Shown here one piece after another: positions 44,068-52,254 of a DNA stretch of 64,000 bases (the stretch's first letter is position 1; every line of letters starts with the position of its first letter). The position numbers and the translations under genes are program-made. The notes beneath the pieces are model-generated. The model had not been told where the DNA came from and searched no databases. It was given only the letters and a program-made list of their open reading frames with translations. Origin of the DNA: Roseobacter sp. MED193 (lineage in GTDB: Bacteria > Pseudomonadota > Alphaproteobacteria > Rhodobacterales > Rhodobacteraceae). The stretch lies in contig NZ_CH902583.1 in NCBI RefSeq assembly GCF_000152965.1, forward strand, positions 2,363,892 through 2,427,891, written 5' to 3'.

Positions 44068-44993
44068 CTCGTCGCTGCCTTTATCAATTCTTTCACATGC
44101 GCACGGGTGGCCTGCGCCAGGGCTTTCAGATCATATCCGCCTTCCAAAGTCGAGACGATACGACCCTGGCACAGTTCCTCTGCCAGAACGCACAGCTCAG
44201 CCGTGAGCCAGGCAAAATCCTCTGTGCTCCAGTTCAGGCTGGCGAGAGGGTCATCGCGATGGGCGTCAAAGCCCGCTGAGATGATGATCAGCTCTGGCTT
44301 AAAGGCCCGCAGGCGCGGAAAAGCCTGCCCTTCATAGGCTGCGCGCATTTCGGTGCCGCCCGATTCGGGGGGCAGCGGCATGTTGACGATCTGGCCATGG
44401 GCGCCATCCTCATCCGGGCGGCCTGAACCGGGCCAGAGAGGCATCTGCTGGCTGGAGATAAACAGGGCACGGGGCTCGTCCCACAAAAGATCTTGGGTGC
44501 CATTGCCGTGATGCACATCAAAATCCACCACCGCGACGCGCTTCAGCCCGTGATGGTCGAGGGCGTGTTTGGCGGCCAGGGCGGCATTGCCAAAGAAACA
44601 AAACCCCATTGCAGTTTCCGTTTCGGCATGGTGGCCGGGCGGGCGAATGGCAGCAAAGGCATTCTGCGCCTGCCCCCCCAGCACCATATCGACGGCGCGC
44701 ACCGCGGCACCCGCCCCACGAAACGCTGCATCCAGCGTGCCGGGCGACATGAAGGTATCGCCATCGACCTGTGTATAGCCTTCGCTGGGGTGGGCCGATC
44801 GCAGGGTACGCAGGTGATCCACGGGATGAATGCGCAGGACATCGTCCTCTGCCGCCATCGGCGCGGGAACCCGCTTCAGATCCAGAGGCTCCAACGCATG
44901 CAGGATATGTTCCAGTCGCGCCACCTGTTCAGGATGACCCTCAGGAGTCACGTGGTGCAGGCAGTCAGCATGGGTGATCAGGGCGGTGGTCAT
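44064..44993 (-). CDS. Histone deacetylase-like amidohydrolase (acetoin utilisation family)
   Basis: The 309-residue protein has the class II HDAC-like features: HVTPEGHPEQVARLE at the N-terminus, RPPGHHAETETAMGFCFFGN with the catalytic His pair, VVDFDVHHGNGTQ for zinc binding and SAGFDAHRDDPLASL. Bacterial members deacetylate small acetylated compounds, polyamines or lysines, and the substrate is not predictable. It is the first gene of the HDAC-xseB-ispA-dxs operon and shares four bases with xseB. Confidence 0.9.
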   Translation of the reverse strand: MTTALITHADCLHHVTPEGHPEQVARLEHILHALEPLDLKRVPAPMAAEDDVLRIHPVDHLRTLRSAHPSEGYTQVDGDTFMSPGTLDAAFRGAGAAVRAVDMVLGGQAQNAFAAIRPPGHHAETETAMGFCFFGNAALAAKHALDHHGLKRVAVVDFDVHHGNGTQDLLWDEPRALFISSQQMPLWPGSGRPDEDGAHGQIVNMPLPPESGGTEMRAAYEGQAFPRLRAFKPELIIISAGFDAHRDDPLASLNWSTEDFAWLTAELCVLAEELCQGRIVSTLEGGYDLKALAQATRAHVKELIKAATR

Positions 44994-45117
44994 TCGGCGC
45001 GTCCCAAAATTGAAATAACCCGGGTATATTCAACCTGCCACACCTAAGGATCAAGGGCCATGGGTCACAAGATGGCGCCGAGAGGTCTCACCTATCTGAG
45101 CTGCTCAGCCGACAGGA

Positions 45118-45819
45118 TCAGTCAGGTGCCAGCATATATCCCGCTCCCCGCACGGTTTGCAGGTATTGTGGCTGTTTTGGGTTCGGTTCAATCTTGCGAC
45201 GTAGCCGCGTGATCTGGACATCCACCGCACGCTCCTGCGCCTGGCCCCGATCCCGGCCCAAATCTTCTACCAGTTTTGTCCGGTTCACGGGTTCGCCAGG
45301 GCAGGCTGAAAAGATTTTCATCAGCTGGCTTTCGGTGCCGGTCAATCGCACCAGATCGCTGCCTTGCCACATTTCCCCCCGTTCGACATCATAGCGAATG
45401 TCGCCAAGATGCAGGACCTTGGGCGCACTGTCCTGCGCCGAGGTATCCGGCACCCGCCGCAGAATCGCATTGACCCTTAATAGCAGTTCTTTGGGTTCAA
45501 AAGGCTTGGGGAGGTAGTCATCTGCGCCTGCCTCAAAACCGGTGATGCGATCCTCTGTTTCGCCCTTTGCCGTGAGCAACAGGATCGGCGTGCTCATGGT
45601 TTCACGCAGGGATTTGGTTAGCGAGATTCCGTCTTCGCCAGGCATCATGACATCCATGATGATCAAATCAAAATCGAGCCCCGCCAAGACCCGGCGGGCA
45701 TGGGCGGCATCGCGTGCCGCAGAGACGAGAAACCCGGCCCGCATCAGAAATTTCTTCAGCAAACCGCGGATGCGTTCATCGTCGTCCACGATGAGGAGAT
45801 GTGAGTCAAAGGTGCTCAT
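45118..45819 (-). CDS. petR: OmpR-family response regulator (PetR-like)
   Basis: The 233-residue protein has a receiver domain (D12, D13, phosphorylated D56 in IIMDVMMPGEDG, T83, K105 in LPKPF) and a winged-helix C-terminus (about 130-233, ending QTVRGAGYMLAPD). It overlaps by four bases with an upstream MarR-type gene. That pairing is characteristic of petR-petP of Rhodobacter capsulatus, where PetR was reported upstream of the cytochrome bc1 operon and needed for growth. Here petABC lies about 14 kb away. No sensor kinase is adjacent. Confidence 0.82.
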   Translation of the reverse strand: MSTFDSHLLIVDDDERIRGLLKKFLMRAGFLVSAARDAAHARRVLAGLDFDLIIMDVMMPGEDGISLTKSLRETMSTPILLLTAKGETEDRITGFEAGADDYLPKPFEPKELLLRVNAILRRVPDTSAQDSAPKVLHLGDIRYDVERGEMWQGSDLVRLTGTESQLMKIFSACPGEPVNRTKLVEDLGRDRGQAQERAVDVQITRLRRKIEPNPKQPQYLQTVRGAGYMLAPD

Positions 45820-46340
45820 GATCCGGTCTCCCGCAGGTTAACATAGGCGCGGCGCATATCCGCATCCATCATCGCCTCCAGCACCTTTTTGAACCCCTGT
45901 ACAGCCTCAGGCCCTGCATCTTTATAGGCGGCGCGCATGCGGGCGCGCTGCGCATCTGAGAGTTGAGCCTCCAGTTTTTTTCCTTCCTCTGTGAGGTGCA
46001 GATGGCGCTCACGTTTGTCCGTGACTCCCACCCGGCTTTCGACCAACCCATCGCTGATCAAGGTACGCAGAACTCGGTTTAGCGATTGTTTGGTGACGCC
46101 GAGAATGGTCAGCATATTGTTCACCGTGGTCCCAGGGGCGCGGTTGATAAAATGTATGGCGCGGTGGTGGGCGCGGCCGTAGGACATCAGGGCCAGAATG
46201 CGATCCGGATCCGCGGTAAAGCCGCGATAGGCAAAAAACATCGCCTCAATCCCTTGTCGTAGCTGTTCATCGGTCAAAAACAATAGGCTTTCGCCGCCAA
46301 AATGCCCCATTGGCCGTCCGTGTGAGCCACCCTCAGTCAT
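45816..46340 (-). CDS. petP: MarR-family regulator (PetP-like)
   Basis: The 174-residue protein has a MarR winged helix (about 45-140) with INRAPGTTVNNMLTILGVTKQSLNRVLRTLISDGLVESRVG, the wing DKRERHLHLTEEGKKLE, and a helical C-terminus for dimerisation. Its stop overlaps the petR start. The pair matches petP-petR of Rhodobacter capsulatus. Two palindromes lie upstream in the region shared with ilvE and may be its operators. The ligand is unknown. Confidence 0.8.
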   Translation of the reverse strand: MTEGGSHGRPMGHFGGESLLFLTDEQLRQGIEAMFFAYRGFTADPDRILALMSYGRAHHRAIHFINRAPGTTVNNMLTILGVTKQSLNRVLRTLISDGLVESRVGVTDKRERHLHLTEEGKKLEAQLSDAQRARMRAAYKDAGPEAVQGFKKVLEAMMDADMRRAYVNLRETGS

Positions 46341-46370
46341 GGTGCTCTCCCCTTTGATCGCCTCAAGTCC

Positions 46371-46403
46371 CTGACAGTCAGTTTATGTCAGCTATATTGA
46401 CAT
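46371..46403. promoter_or_regulatory. Adjacent palindromes between petP and ilvE
   Basis: CTGAC-A-GTCAG (46371-46381) is followed by ATGTCA-GCTATAT-TGACAT (46385-46403). Both share a TGTCA/TGACA theme and have the size of MarR-type operators. They lie 31-63 bases upstream of the petP start codon and 110-142 bases before ilvE. Confidence 0.45.
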
Positions 46404-46512
46404 TCCAAGGGTGAAGATGTATCGAATCGCAGCTTTGGCGCAACAATATGTCCGATCCGGCCATTTGCGGCGCAATTTGTGAAAATATTTTCTGCTTTGA
46501 GGAGGCTGTGGC

Positions 46513-47379
46513 ATGGCTGGATATGATGATCGTGACGGCTTGATCTGGATGGATGGGGAGCTGGTAAACTGGCGGGACGCCAAGGTGCATGTCCTCACGC
46601 ATGCAATGCACTATGCCTCTTCTGTCTTTGAAGGCGAACGCGCCTACAACGGCAAGATTTTCAAAAGTCGTGAACATTCTGAACGCCTGATCGCCAGCGC
46701 CGAGGCGCTGGATATGCCAATGCCTTACTCAGTGGATGAGATCGAAGCGGCAAAAGAGCAGACCCTAAAGGCCTCAGGTTTGCAGGACGCCTATGTGCGC
46801 GCGTTAGTCTGGCGCGGCTCTGGTGAAGATATGGGGGTTGCTTCTGCCCAAAATCCAGTTCGCATGGCGATCGCGGTTTGGGGCTGGGGTGCCTATTATG
46901 GCGATGCCAAAATGGAAGGCGCCAAATTGGATATCGCTGAATACAAACGGCCCAGCCCGGAAACTATCCCGGTTCATGCCAAAGCGGCAGGTCTCTATAT
47001 GATCTGCACCATTTCCAAACATAAAGCCGAGGCTAAGGGGTGCTCAGACGCCTTGTTCATGGACTATCGCGGCTATGTGGCGGAGGCGACGGGGGCCAAT
47101 ATTTTCTTTGTAAAAGACGGCGAAGTGCACACCCCGTTGGCAGATTGCTTCCTCAACGGGATCACCCGTCAAACAGTCATTTCTATGCTTAAGGAAAAGG
47201 GTATCGTAGTGCACGAGCGCCGCATCCTACCAGAGGAAATGGAAGGGTTTGAGCAATGCTGGTTGACGGGCACTGCTGCCGAGGTCACGCCAGTTGGTGC
47301 AATTGGCCCCTATAAATTTGAAGTCGGAGATATGACACGCGACATTGCCGCCGCCTACGAGGCCTTGGTGCGTAGTTAA
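46513..47379 (+). CDS. ilvE: Branched-chain amino acid aminotransferase
   Basis: The 288-residue fold-type IV PLP enzyme has MHYASSVFEGERAY, the Lys-bearing HAKAAGLYMICTISKHKAEAKG (K157 as likely PLP lysine), and EATGANIFFVKDG for the phosphate and substrate region, followed by LNGITRQTVI. It transfers amino groups between glutamate and the keto acids of Leu, Ile and Val. A GAGGAGG precedes the ATG. It is divergent from petP-petR and ends at a strong terminator, so it is monocistronic. Confidence 0.94.
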   Translation: MAGYDDRDGLIWMDGELVNWRDAKVHVLTHAMHYASSVFEGERAYNGKIFKSREHSERLIASAEALDMPMPYSVDEIEAAKEQTLKASGLQDAYVRALVWRGSGEDMGVASAQNPVRMAIAVWGWGAYYGDAKMEGAKLDIAEYKRPSPETIPVHAKAAGLYMICTISKHKAEAKGCSDALFMDYRGYVAEATGANIFFVKDGEVHTPLADCFLNGITRQTVISMLKEKGIVVHERRILPEEMEGFEQCWLTGTAAEVTPVGAIGPYKFEVGDMTRDIAAAYEALVRS

Positions 47380-47403
47380 TCCCATCTACTGTTCCCAAAA
47401 TGG

Positions 47404-47436
47404 AAAAGCGCGGAAGGTAACTTCCGCGCTTTTTCT
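47404..47436 (+). terminator. Intrinsic terminator after ilvE
   Basis: AAAAGCGCGGAAG-GTAA-CTTCCGCGCTTTT is a near-perfect long stem followed by further T residues, 25 bases after the ilvE stop. Confidence 0.92.
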
Positions 47437-47475
47437 GTATGAGCACCTGTCGGTGCGGTTGTCGCCTGTGGCGCC

Positions 47476-47520
47476 TTCATTTGGCTAAAATAGCCCAGGG
47501 CGCGAGGCAGGGCCTCGCAA
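47476..47520 (-). repeat. ATATTT-core intergenic repeat, copy D (minus strand, divergent)
   Basis: Read on the minus strand: GCGAGG-CCCT-GCCTCGC hairpin, then CCTGGGCTATTTTAGCCAAATGAA. The core is GGCTATTTTAGCC instead of GGATATTTCC. It lies in the gap between ilvE and ohr and is the most diverged of the four copies. Confidence 0.55.
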
Positions 47521-47537
47521 CGGGTAGTTCTGCAAAG

Positions 47538-47966
47538 TCACAGCAGCTCTGTCGTAACTTCGACATTGCCATGTACCGCATTGGAATAGGGGCAGATCTT
47601 GTGACCCGCTTCAATGACGCGTTCCGCCTCTGCGGTGTCTACCCCAGGGAGTTTAACCGACAGGGTGACACTCAGGCCAAAACCACCTTCAGCATTAGGG
47701 CCAATTCCTACATTTGCAGTAACTGAGACCTCAGCCGGTACTTTGGCCAGGCTGGCATCCTGCGTGGTGGCAAATTGCATGGCCCCAATAAAACAGGCGG
47801 AGTAACCGGCGGCAAATAGCTGTTCTGGATTGCTGCCTTTTCCGTTTCCGCCCAGAGCCGGTGGCGCGGCGAGCACCAGATCAAGACCGGATTCCGCAAC
47901 TTTGGCGCGGCCATTGCGGCCTCCGGTAGCGGTGCCTTGCGCGGTATATATTGGAGAAATAGTCAT
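47538..47966 (-). CDS. ohr: Organic hydroperoxide resistance protein Ohr
   Basis: From ATG 47966, which has GGGAG upstream, the protein is 142 residues of the OsmC/Ohr fold. The catalytic cysteines are C58 (GYSACFIGAM) and C125 (HKICPYSNAVHGN), and NPEQLFAAGY is typical of Ohr rather than OsmC. It reduces organic hydroperoxides with lipoylated protein as reductant. It is divergent from a MarR-type regulator with an OhrR-like sensing Cys, so the two form the standard ohr/ohrR system. Confidence 0.93.
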   Translation of the reverse strand: MTISPIYTAQGTATGGRNGRAKVAESGLDLVLAAPPALGGNGKGSNPEQLFAAGYSACFIGAMQFATTQDASLAKVPAEVSVTANVGIGPNAEGGFGLSVTLSVKLPGVDTAEAERVIEAGHKICPYSNAVHGNVEVTTELL

Positions 47967-47998
47967 AGTGGGCTCCCTTTTAATCGGATAGGAAATAA

Positions 47999-48008
47999 TC
48001 GTGCACGA
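47999..48008. promoter_or_regulatory. Palindrome between ohr and ohrR
   Basis: TCGTGCACGA is a perfect 10-base palindrome in the divergent promoter region, within TAATCGTGCACGACTTA, 33 bases upstream of the ohr start. It is a candidate OhrR operator, though it is not the classical AT-rich Bacillus type. Confidence 0.35.
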
Positions 48009-48078
48009 CTTAAATAGCGAAGCCACATCGAACTGGCAAGGGCTTGAGGTTTGGTCGTGTGCGATTTATCTTGTGCCT

Positions 48079-48516
48079 ATGTTGAACCGGCCTCTTTCCC
48101 TTGATGATCTGCTGTGCTTTGCGCTTTATGCGGCCAATAATGCCATGGGGCGCCTCTACCGGCCGCTATTGTCACAACATGGGCTGACTTACCCCCAATA
48201 TTTGGTGCTTGTTGCGCTTTGGCAGTGTGACGGTCAAAAAGTGAGTGACCTTGGCGGTGCTCTCAATCTGGAATCCAATACGCTTACCCCTCTTTTGAAA
48301 CGTATGGAAAAATCAGATCTCATCCAGCGTCGCCGTAATCCGGAGGATGAACGCAGTGTCATCGTCTCTCTGGCCGCCAAGGGGCTTGCCCTACAAAAGG
48401 AGGCAGCGCCAATTTCGCGTTGTATCTTGGATGCAGCGGGTGATGATATTGCAGAACTTATTGAATTACGTGATAAAATTCAGAATCTGACGGAGCGGTT
48501 GAACGCCAAGGGCTAG
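48079..48516 (+). CDS. ohrR: OhrR-type MarR-family regulator
   Basis: I start at ATG 48079 (MLNRPLSLDDLLCFALYAANN), giving 145 residues; a GTG at 48001 lies inside a palindrome and has no ribosome-binding site. C13 in LLCFALYA is the peroxide-sensing cysteine position of OhrR. The winged helix covers about 30-110 (TYPQYLVLVALWQCDGQKVSDLGGALNLESNTLTPLLKRMEKSDLIQRRRNPEDERSV). It represses ohr until oxidised by organic hydroperoxides. It is divergent from ohr. Confidence 0.92.
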   Translation: MLNRPLSLDDLLCFALYAANNAMGRLYRPLLSQHGLTYPQYLVLVALWQCDGQKVSDLGGALNLESNTLTPLLKRMEKSDLIQRRRNPEDERSVIVSLAAKGLALQKEAAPISRCILDAAGDDIAELIELRDKIQNLTERLNAKG

Positions 48517-48540
48517 GCCTGGTCACGGGCGTGGGCTGGC

Positions 48541-49482
48541 CTAACCGCCTTTGGGATCGGTCAGGGATTTTGCCTTTCCCCGTACCAATCCTAGGCGGCT
48601 TTCACGCCAGATCACCAGAATATTCCCTGCAATCACCAGGCAGGCTCCGGCCAACATGACAATCGTTGGCAGCTCGGCAAACCAGATATAACCAATCGCG
48701 ATTGCAAAGAGCATCGACACATAGTCGTAGGGTGCCAACATTGAGGCCGGGGCAAAACGGTAGGAGGAGGTGACGAGAATTTGCGCGACTCCACCCACCA
48801 GTCCGGCGCCAATCAGCAAGAGCAAGGTCGGCATATCAGGGATGACCCAGCCAAAGGGCAGCGTCAGCAATGAGAGGAGTGAAGCGGTAACAGAAAAGTA
48901 GAACACAATAGCGGCGGTGTGCTCTGTCATCACCATGCGACGGATATGGATCTGTACAAACCCACGTGCCACGGTGGCCCCTAGGATCAGCAGGACACCG
49001 ACAAAGGCAGTGCTGGACATATCTATCCCGCCGGACAGCCGTGGGTAGATCATGATCAAAACCCCAAGTAGCCCCACGGTAACGGCACTGATGCGGACCA
49101 AACGAATGCGCTCTCCAAGAAACACTGCGGCCAGGATCAGGGTAAAAATGGGCGTGGCATAGCCAATCGCCGTTACCTCGGGCAGAGGCAACATACCGAG
49201 CCCCATGAAGGTCATGGCCATCGCAGAGGTGCCAACCAACCCACGCAGGATATGGCCCATGGGGCGCTGTGTCTTCAGACCGTTTTTAAGGTCTCCCCGC
49301 ATCGATAGCCAAACCACAATGACGGGAATAGCGAAGAACGAGCGAAAGAAAACCGCTTCGCCCGCTGGCACCACATCAGACACTGCCTTGATCAGAGCAG
49401 AAAGCCCTGTAAACAGACCTATAGCTGCAACCTTTAGCAGGATGGCGAGCATAGGTCGATGCGATGTTAAGGGGTTCGTCAT
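48541..49482 (-). CDS. DMT-superfamily (EamA) transporter
   Basis: Started at ATG 49482 (MTNPLTSHRPMLAILLKVAAIG), the protein has 313 residues and about ten membrane spans in two EamA repeats. It contains VPAGEAVFFRSFFAIPVIV, PLPEVTAIGYATPIFTLILAAVFLGERI and, in the second half, YDYVSMLFAIAIGYIWFAELPT. Members of this branch resemble RarD/RhaT-like permeases; substrate unknown. A much longer in-frame start is open upstream but runs through repetitive, hairpin-rich DNA and is not believable. Confidence 0.82.
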   Translation of the reverse strand: MTNPLTSHRPMLAILLKVAAIGLFTGLSALIKAVSDVVPAGEAVFFRSFFAIPVIVVWLSMRGDLKNGLKTQRPMGHILRGLVGTSAMAMTFMGLGMLPLPEVTAIGYATPIFTLILAAVFLGERIRLVRISAVTVGLLGVLIMIYPRLSGGIDMSSTAFVGVLLILGATVARGFVQIHIRRMVMTEHTAAIVFYFSVTASLLSLLTLPFGWVIPDMPTLLLLIGAGLVGGVAQILVTSSYRFAPASMLAPYDYVSMLFAIAIGYIWFAELPTIVMLAGACLVIAGNILVIWRESRLGLVRGKAKSLTDPKGG

Positions 49483-49727
49483 GGCGAGCAACCTGCGCCT
49501 GTGAGCGGCAAAGATCAAGGACATCTCTGCAAATCGTGTTGGCCCGCTTTGCGGACCTTGCTGCCGTTCGCCCTCTGTCGACGAGGGTCCGCTTTGCGGA
49601 CAAAGCGGACGTATCTCAACGAAAACCCCATGGCCGCAATTCAGAAAGTAGGCCCGGAAGGCTTTTGTGACATCGTAGTGCAAAACCATAGATGCTGGCG
49701 AAACGTAGCATTCAGGATGCGAACGCT
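49483..49727. other. Hairpin-rich intergenic segment (GTCCGCTTTG repeats)
   Basis: GTCCGCTTTG-CGGA-CAAAGCGGAC (49587-49610) is a perfect 10-bp inverted repeat. It is preceded by CCCTC..GAGGG (49571-49587) and another CCCGCTTTGCGGAC (49543-49556). I recall similar GTCCGC/GCGGAC stretches scattered in Roseobacter intergenic DNA. No gene is evident; it flanks the odd methyltransferase gene. Confidence 0.5.
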
Positions 49728-50510
49728 CTATCGCGATTTTGTTCCGAGCGCTGCCATCAGACAAATGCTGAAATAATAATTTCTCTCAGACGCTTTGATT
49801 TCTAGATCCCTTAGCCAGTTTCGAAGATCGCCGATCGGTAATTCCCCGGTCTTCATAGCAATATCTGTCGCCCACTTACTATAATTGTACCCGTAAGCCC
49901 TCGGGCTATACTCGTACTCTTCAATCAATATAGTCCCGCGTTTCTCGGGCCCACCGAAATACGATGCTGCCATCAACCCAGATAGTTTTCGCCCGATCTG
50001 ACCATCCGAATTGTCCTGCCAATCTTGCGTGGTATCCGCGAACCCATGGACTAACTGACGTGTTAGTTCCACTTCGCTGCTATTGTACACCGCAGTATCA
50101 AAATCATGGTGAGATATCAGTAACTTACCGCCCGGCTTGAGGAGCCGGTAGCATTCGTTGATCAGCCCCATTCTGTCGGCAACGCACTCGATCACGTTTT
50201 GGCAAAGAATACGATCAAAAAAATTGTCTTCGAATGGCAATGGATGCGCAGCGATGTCAGCCGCTTTGCATTCAAGACTGCCGCGCTCAATGGCCTCGGG
50301 ATATTGCTCTCGGATATCAGATAGTGCCCGTTCGCTTCTGTCCACAGCTGTGACCTTACCCGCACCGTCCAACTCCGCGAAGATCGCAGGCAAATAGCTT
50401 CCACTACCGGATCCCAAATCAAGCACACGCATTCCCGGCACTACATCCAGTGCCGAGGCCAATTGAGTAATATGATCGTTGGTCAGGTAAGAGAACATGT
50501 CTTTTTCCAC
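49728..50510 (-). CDS. Class I SAM-dependent methyltransferase
   Basis: The 260-residue protein has motif I VLDLGSGSGSYL (29-40), TAVDRSERALSDIRE as motif II, and PFEDNFFDRILCQNVIE with LLKPGGKLLISHHDF as motifs III and IV. These are features of the Methyltransf_11 group. The C-terminal half (from about residue 155) is a specific domain that I do not recognise. The base composition and codon choices look more AT-rich than its neighbours, and it is isolated between a hairpin-rich segment and matB. Horizontal acquisition is therefore likely. Substrate is unknown. Confidence 0.8.
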   Translation of the reverse strand: MEKDMFSYLTNDHITQLASALDVVPGMRVLDLGSGSGSYLPAIFAELDGAGKVTAVDRSERALSDIREQYPEAIERGSLECKAADIAAHPLPFEDNFFDRILCQNVIECVADRMGLINECYRLLKPGGKLLISHHDFDTAVYNSSEVELTRQLVHGFADTTQDWQDNSDGQIGRKLSGLMAASYFGGPEKRGTILIEEYEYSPRAYGYNYSKWATDIAMKTGELPIGDLRNWLRDLEIKASERNYYFSICLMAALGTKSR

Positions 50511-50721
50511 ATAAAACGCTCTTTGACAGGGGTGATGGATCTGAATCTATCCCACAGTTGCGAAGAAAGAACCCTAGAAAATGGCGTGTCCAGGCACGCA
50601 ACTGATATCCTTGTATTATTCCAACTGCAGACACACGATTAGCAGACCCGGCCAATATCAATGGCTTGATTTCCCGCCTCGCTCTGGCGCAGATAGCGGC
50701 ATTTCACGAAGGATGCTGCCA

Positions 50722-52224
50722 ATGTATGACGCCAACCACCTGATTTCCCGGCTGCGCGTGGCCTCTATCGCTCATGAGACGCGCAATTTCGCCACCTTCC
50801 CAGCGCGGGCCAGCATGACCTTTGGCGAGTTGTTCGCGGGAGCCGAGCGCAACGCGGCAGCACTCGTGGCGATGGGCGTCAAACCCGGCGACAGGGTGGC
50901 GGTACAGGTGGAAAAGACCATCGAGGCGATCCAGCTTTACCTTGGCACGGTGATGGCGGGCGGCGTCTTTCTGCCGCTCAACACCGCCTATACCACGCCC
51001 GAGGTGGCCTATTTTCTGGGTGATGCCCGCCCGCGCGTTCTGGTCTGCGATCCCGCCCGCGAAGATGACATTGCCGAGGTGGCAGGAGACGCCCGCGTGG
51101 TGACGCTGGATGGCAAGGGGCTTGGCAGCCTTTCCGATGCCGTCGTGGGGCGCGGCGGCTTTGATCCTGTGCCGCGCGGGCCGGATGATCTGGCGGCGAT
51201 CCTATATACCTCGGGCACCACGGGGCGCTCCAAGGGCGCGATGCTGAGCCATGAGAACCTCGCCTCGAACTCCCTGATGCTGCGCGACTACTGGCAGTTC
51301 ACCGACCAGGATGTGCTGATCCACGCGCTGCCGATCTTTCACACCCATGGTCTGTTTGTGGCCACCAATGTGGCGCTGCTGGCCGGGGCGCGGCTGGTGT
51401 TCCTGAAAGGCTTCAACGCCGATGAGATCCTTGACGCGATGCCACGCGCGACGGCTATGATGGGGGTGCCAACCTTCTACACCCGTCTTCTTGCGGATGA
51501 GCGGCTGACGCGGGAGCGGGCTGCGAACATGCGCCTGTTCATCTCTGGTTCGGCGCCCTTGCTGGTGGACACGCATGAGGACTGGGAGGCGCGCACCGGC
51601 CATCGCATCCTGGAACGTTACGGGATGACCGAGACCAATATGAGCACCTCGAACCCCTATGACGGAGAGCGTCGCGCGGGCACCGTCGGCTTCCCCTTGC
51701 CCGGCGTCGAAGCGCGGATCATGGCGGATGGGAAAGAGGTACCGCAGGGCGAGATCGGTGTCTTGCATGTGCGCGGAGCGAATGTCTTTCAAGGCTACTG
51801 GCAGATGCCGGAAAAGACTGCCGAAGAATTGCTGCCGGATGGCTGGTTCATCACCGGCGACATGGCCCGGATGGATGAGGATGGCTATATCACCATCGTC
51901 GGGCGGGCCAAGGATCTGGTGATTACCGGCGGCTTCAACGTCTACCCCAAGGAGATCGAGAGCCTGATTGACGATCTGCCTGGGGTGCTGGAAAGCGCGG
52001 TGATTGGCGTGCCGCATCCCGACTTTGGCGAGGCGGTCGTGGCCGTGGTCGTGCCTGCGGGCGAAGGCACCAGTGCCGAAGCGGTGAAGGCGGCTCTGTC
52101 CGGGCAGCTGGCCAAGTTCAAGCAACCCAAAGAGGTAATCCTGCTGGATGCCCTGCCACGCAACACCATGGGCAAGGTGCAGAAAAAGGCGCTGCGTGAG
52201 GGCTACGCGCATTTGTTCGCCTAG
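50722..52224 (+). CDS. matB: Malonyl-CoA synthetase (MatB-like)
   Basis: I take ATG 50722 with GAAGGA upstream, giving 500 residues. The acyl-CoA synthetase (ANL) motifs are LYTSGTTGRSKGA (161-173), ERYGMTETNM, TGDMARMDEDGYITIVGRAKDLVI, GGFNVYPKEIE and the C-terminal catalytic Lys in PRNTMGKVQKK. MatB-like features include MYDANHLISRL and ALPIFHTHGLFVATNVALLAGARL. It forms malonyl-CoA from malonate. No matA decarboxylase is adjacent, but the convergent AEC carrier could import malonate. Related enzymes acting on methylmalonate cannot be excluded. Confidence 0.82.
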   Translation: MYDANHLISRLRVASIAHETRNFATFPARASMTFGELFAGAERNAAALVAMGVKPGDRVAVQVEKTIEAIQLYLGTVMAGGVFLPLNTAYTTPEVAYFLGDARPRVLVCDPAREDDIAEVAGDARVVTLDGKGLGSLSDAVVGRGGFDPVPRGPDDLAAILYTSGTTGRSKGAMLSHENLASNSLMLRDYWQFTDQDVLIHALPIFHTHGLFVATNVALLAGARLVFLKGFNADEILDAMPRATAMMGVPTFYTRLLADERLTRERAANMRLFISGSAPLLVDTHEDWEARTGHRILERYGMTETNMSTSNPYDGERRAGTVGFPLPGVEARIMADGKEVPQGEIGVLHVRGANVFQGYWQMPEKTAEELLPDGWFITGDMARMDEDGYITIVGRAKDLVITGGFNVYPKEIESLIDDLPGVLESAVIGVPHPDFGEAVVAVVVPAGEGTSAEAVKAALSGQLAKFKQPKEVILLDALPRNTMGKVQKKALREGYAHLFA

Positions 52225-52254
52225 TGGGGGGAAATCAGGCCCTGGGGTGATCCG

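Noticed and set aside
49483-49764. N-terminal extension of the second EamA transporter
   Set aside because: The frame runs through hairpin-rich repeats and into the methyltransferase gene; the normal membrane start is at 49482.
51202-52212. A 336-codon minus-strand frame opposite matB
   Set aside because: It covers the conserved synthetase motifs of matB and itself has only His/Gln/Arg-rich text without motifs.
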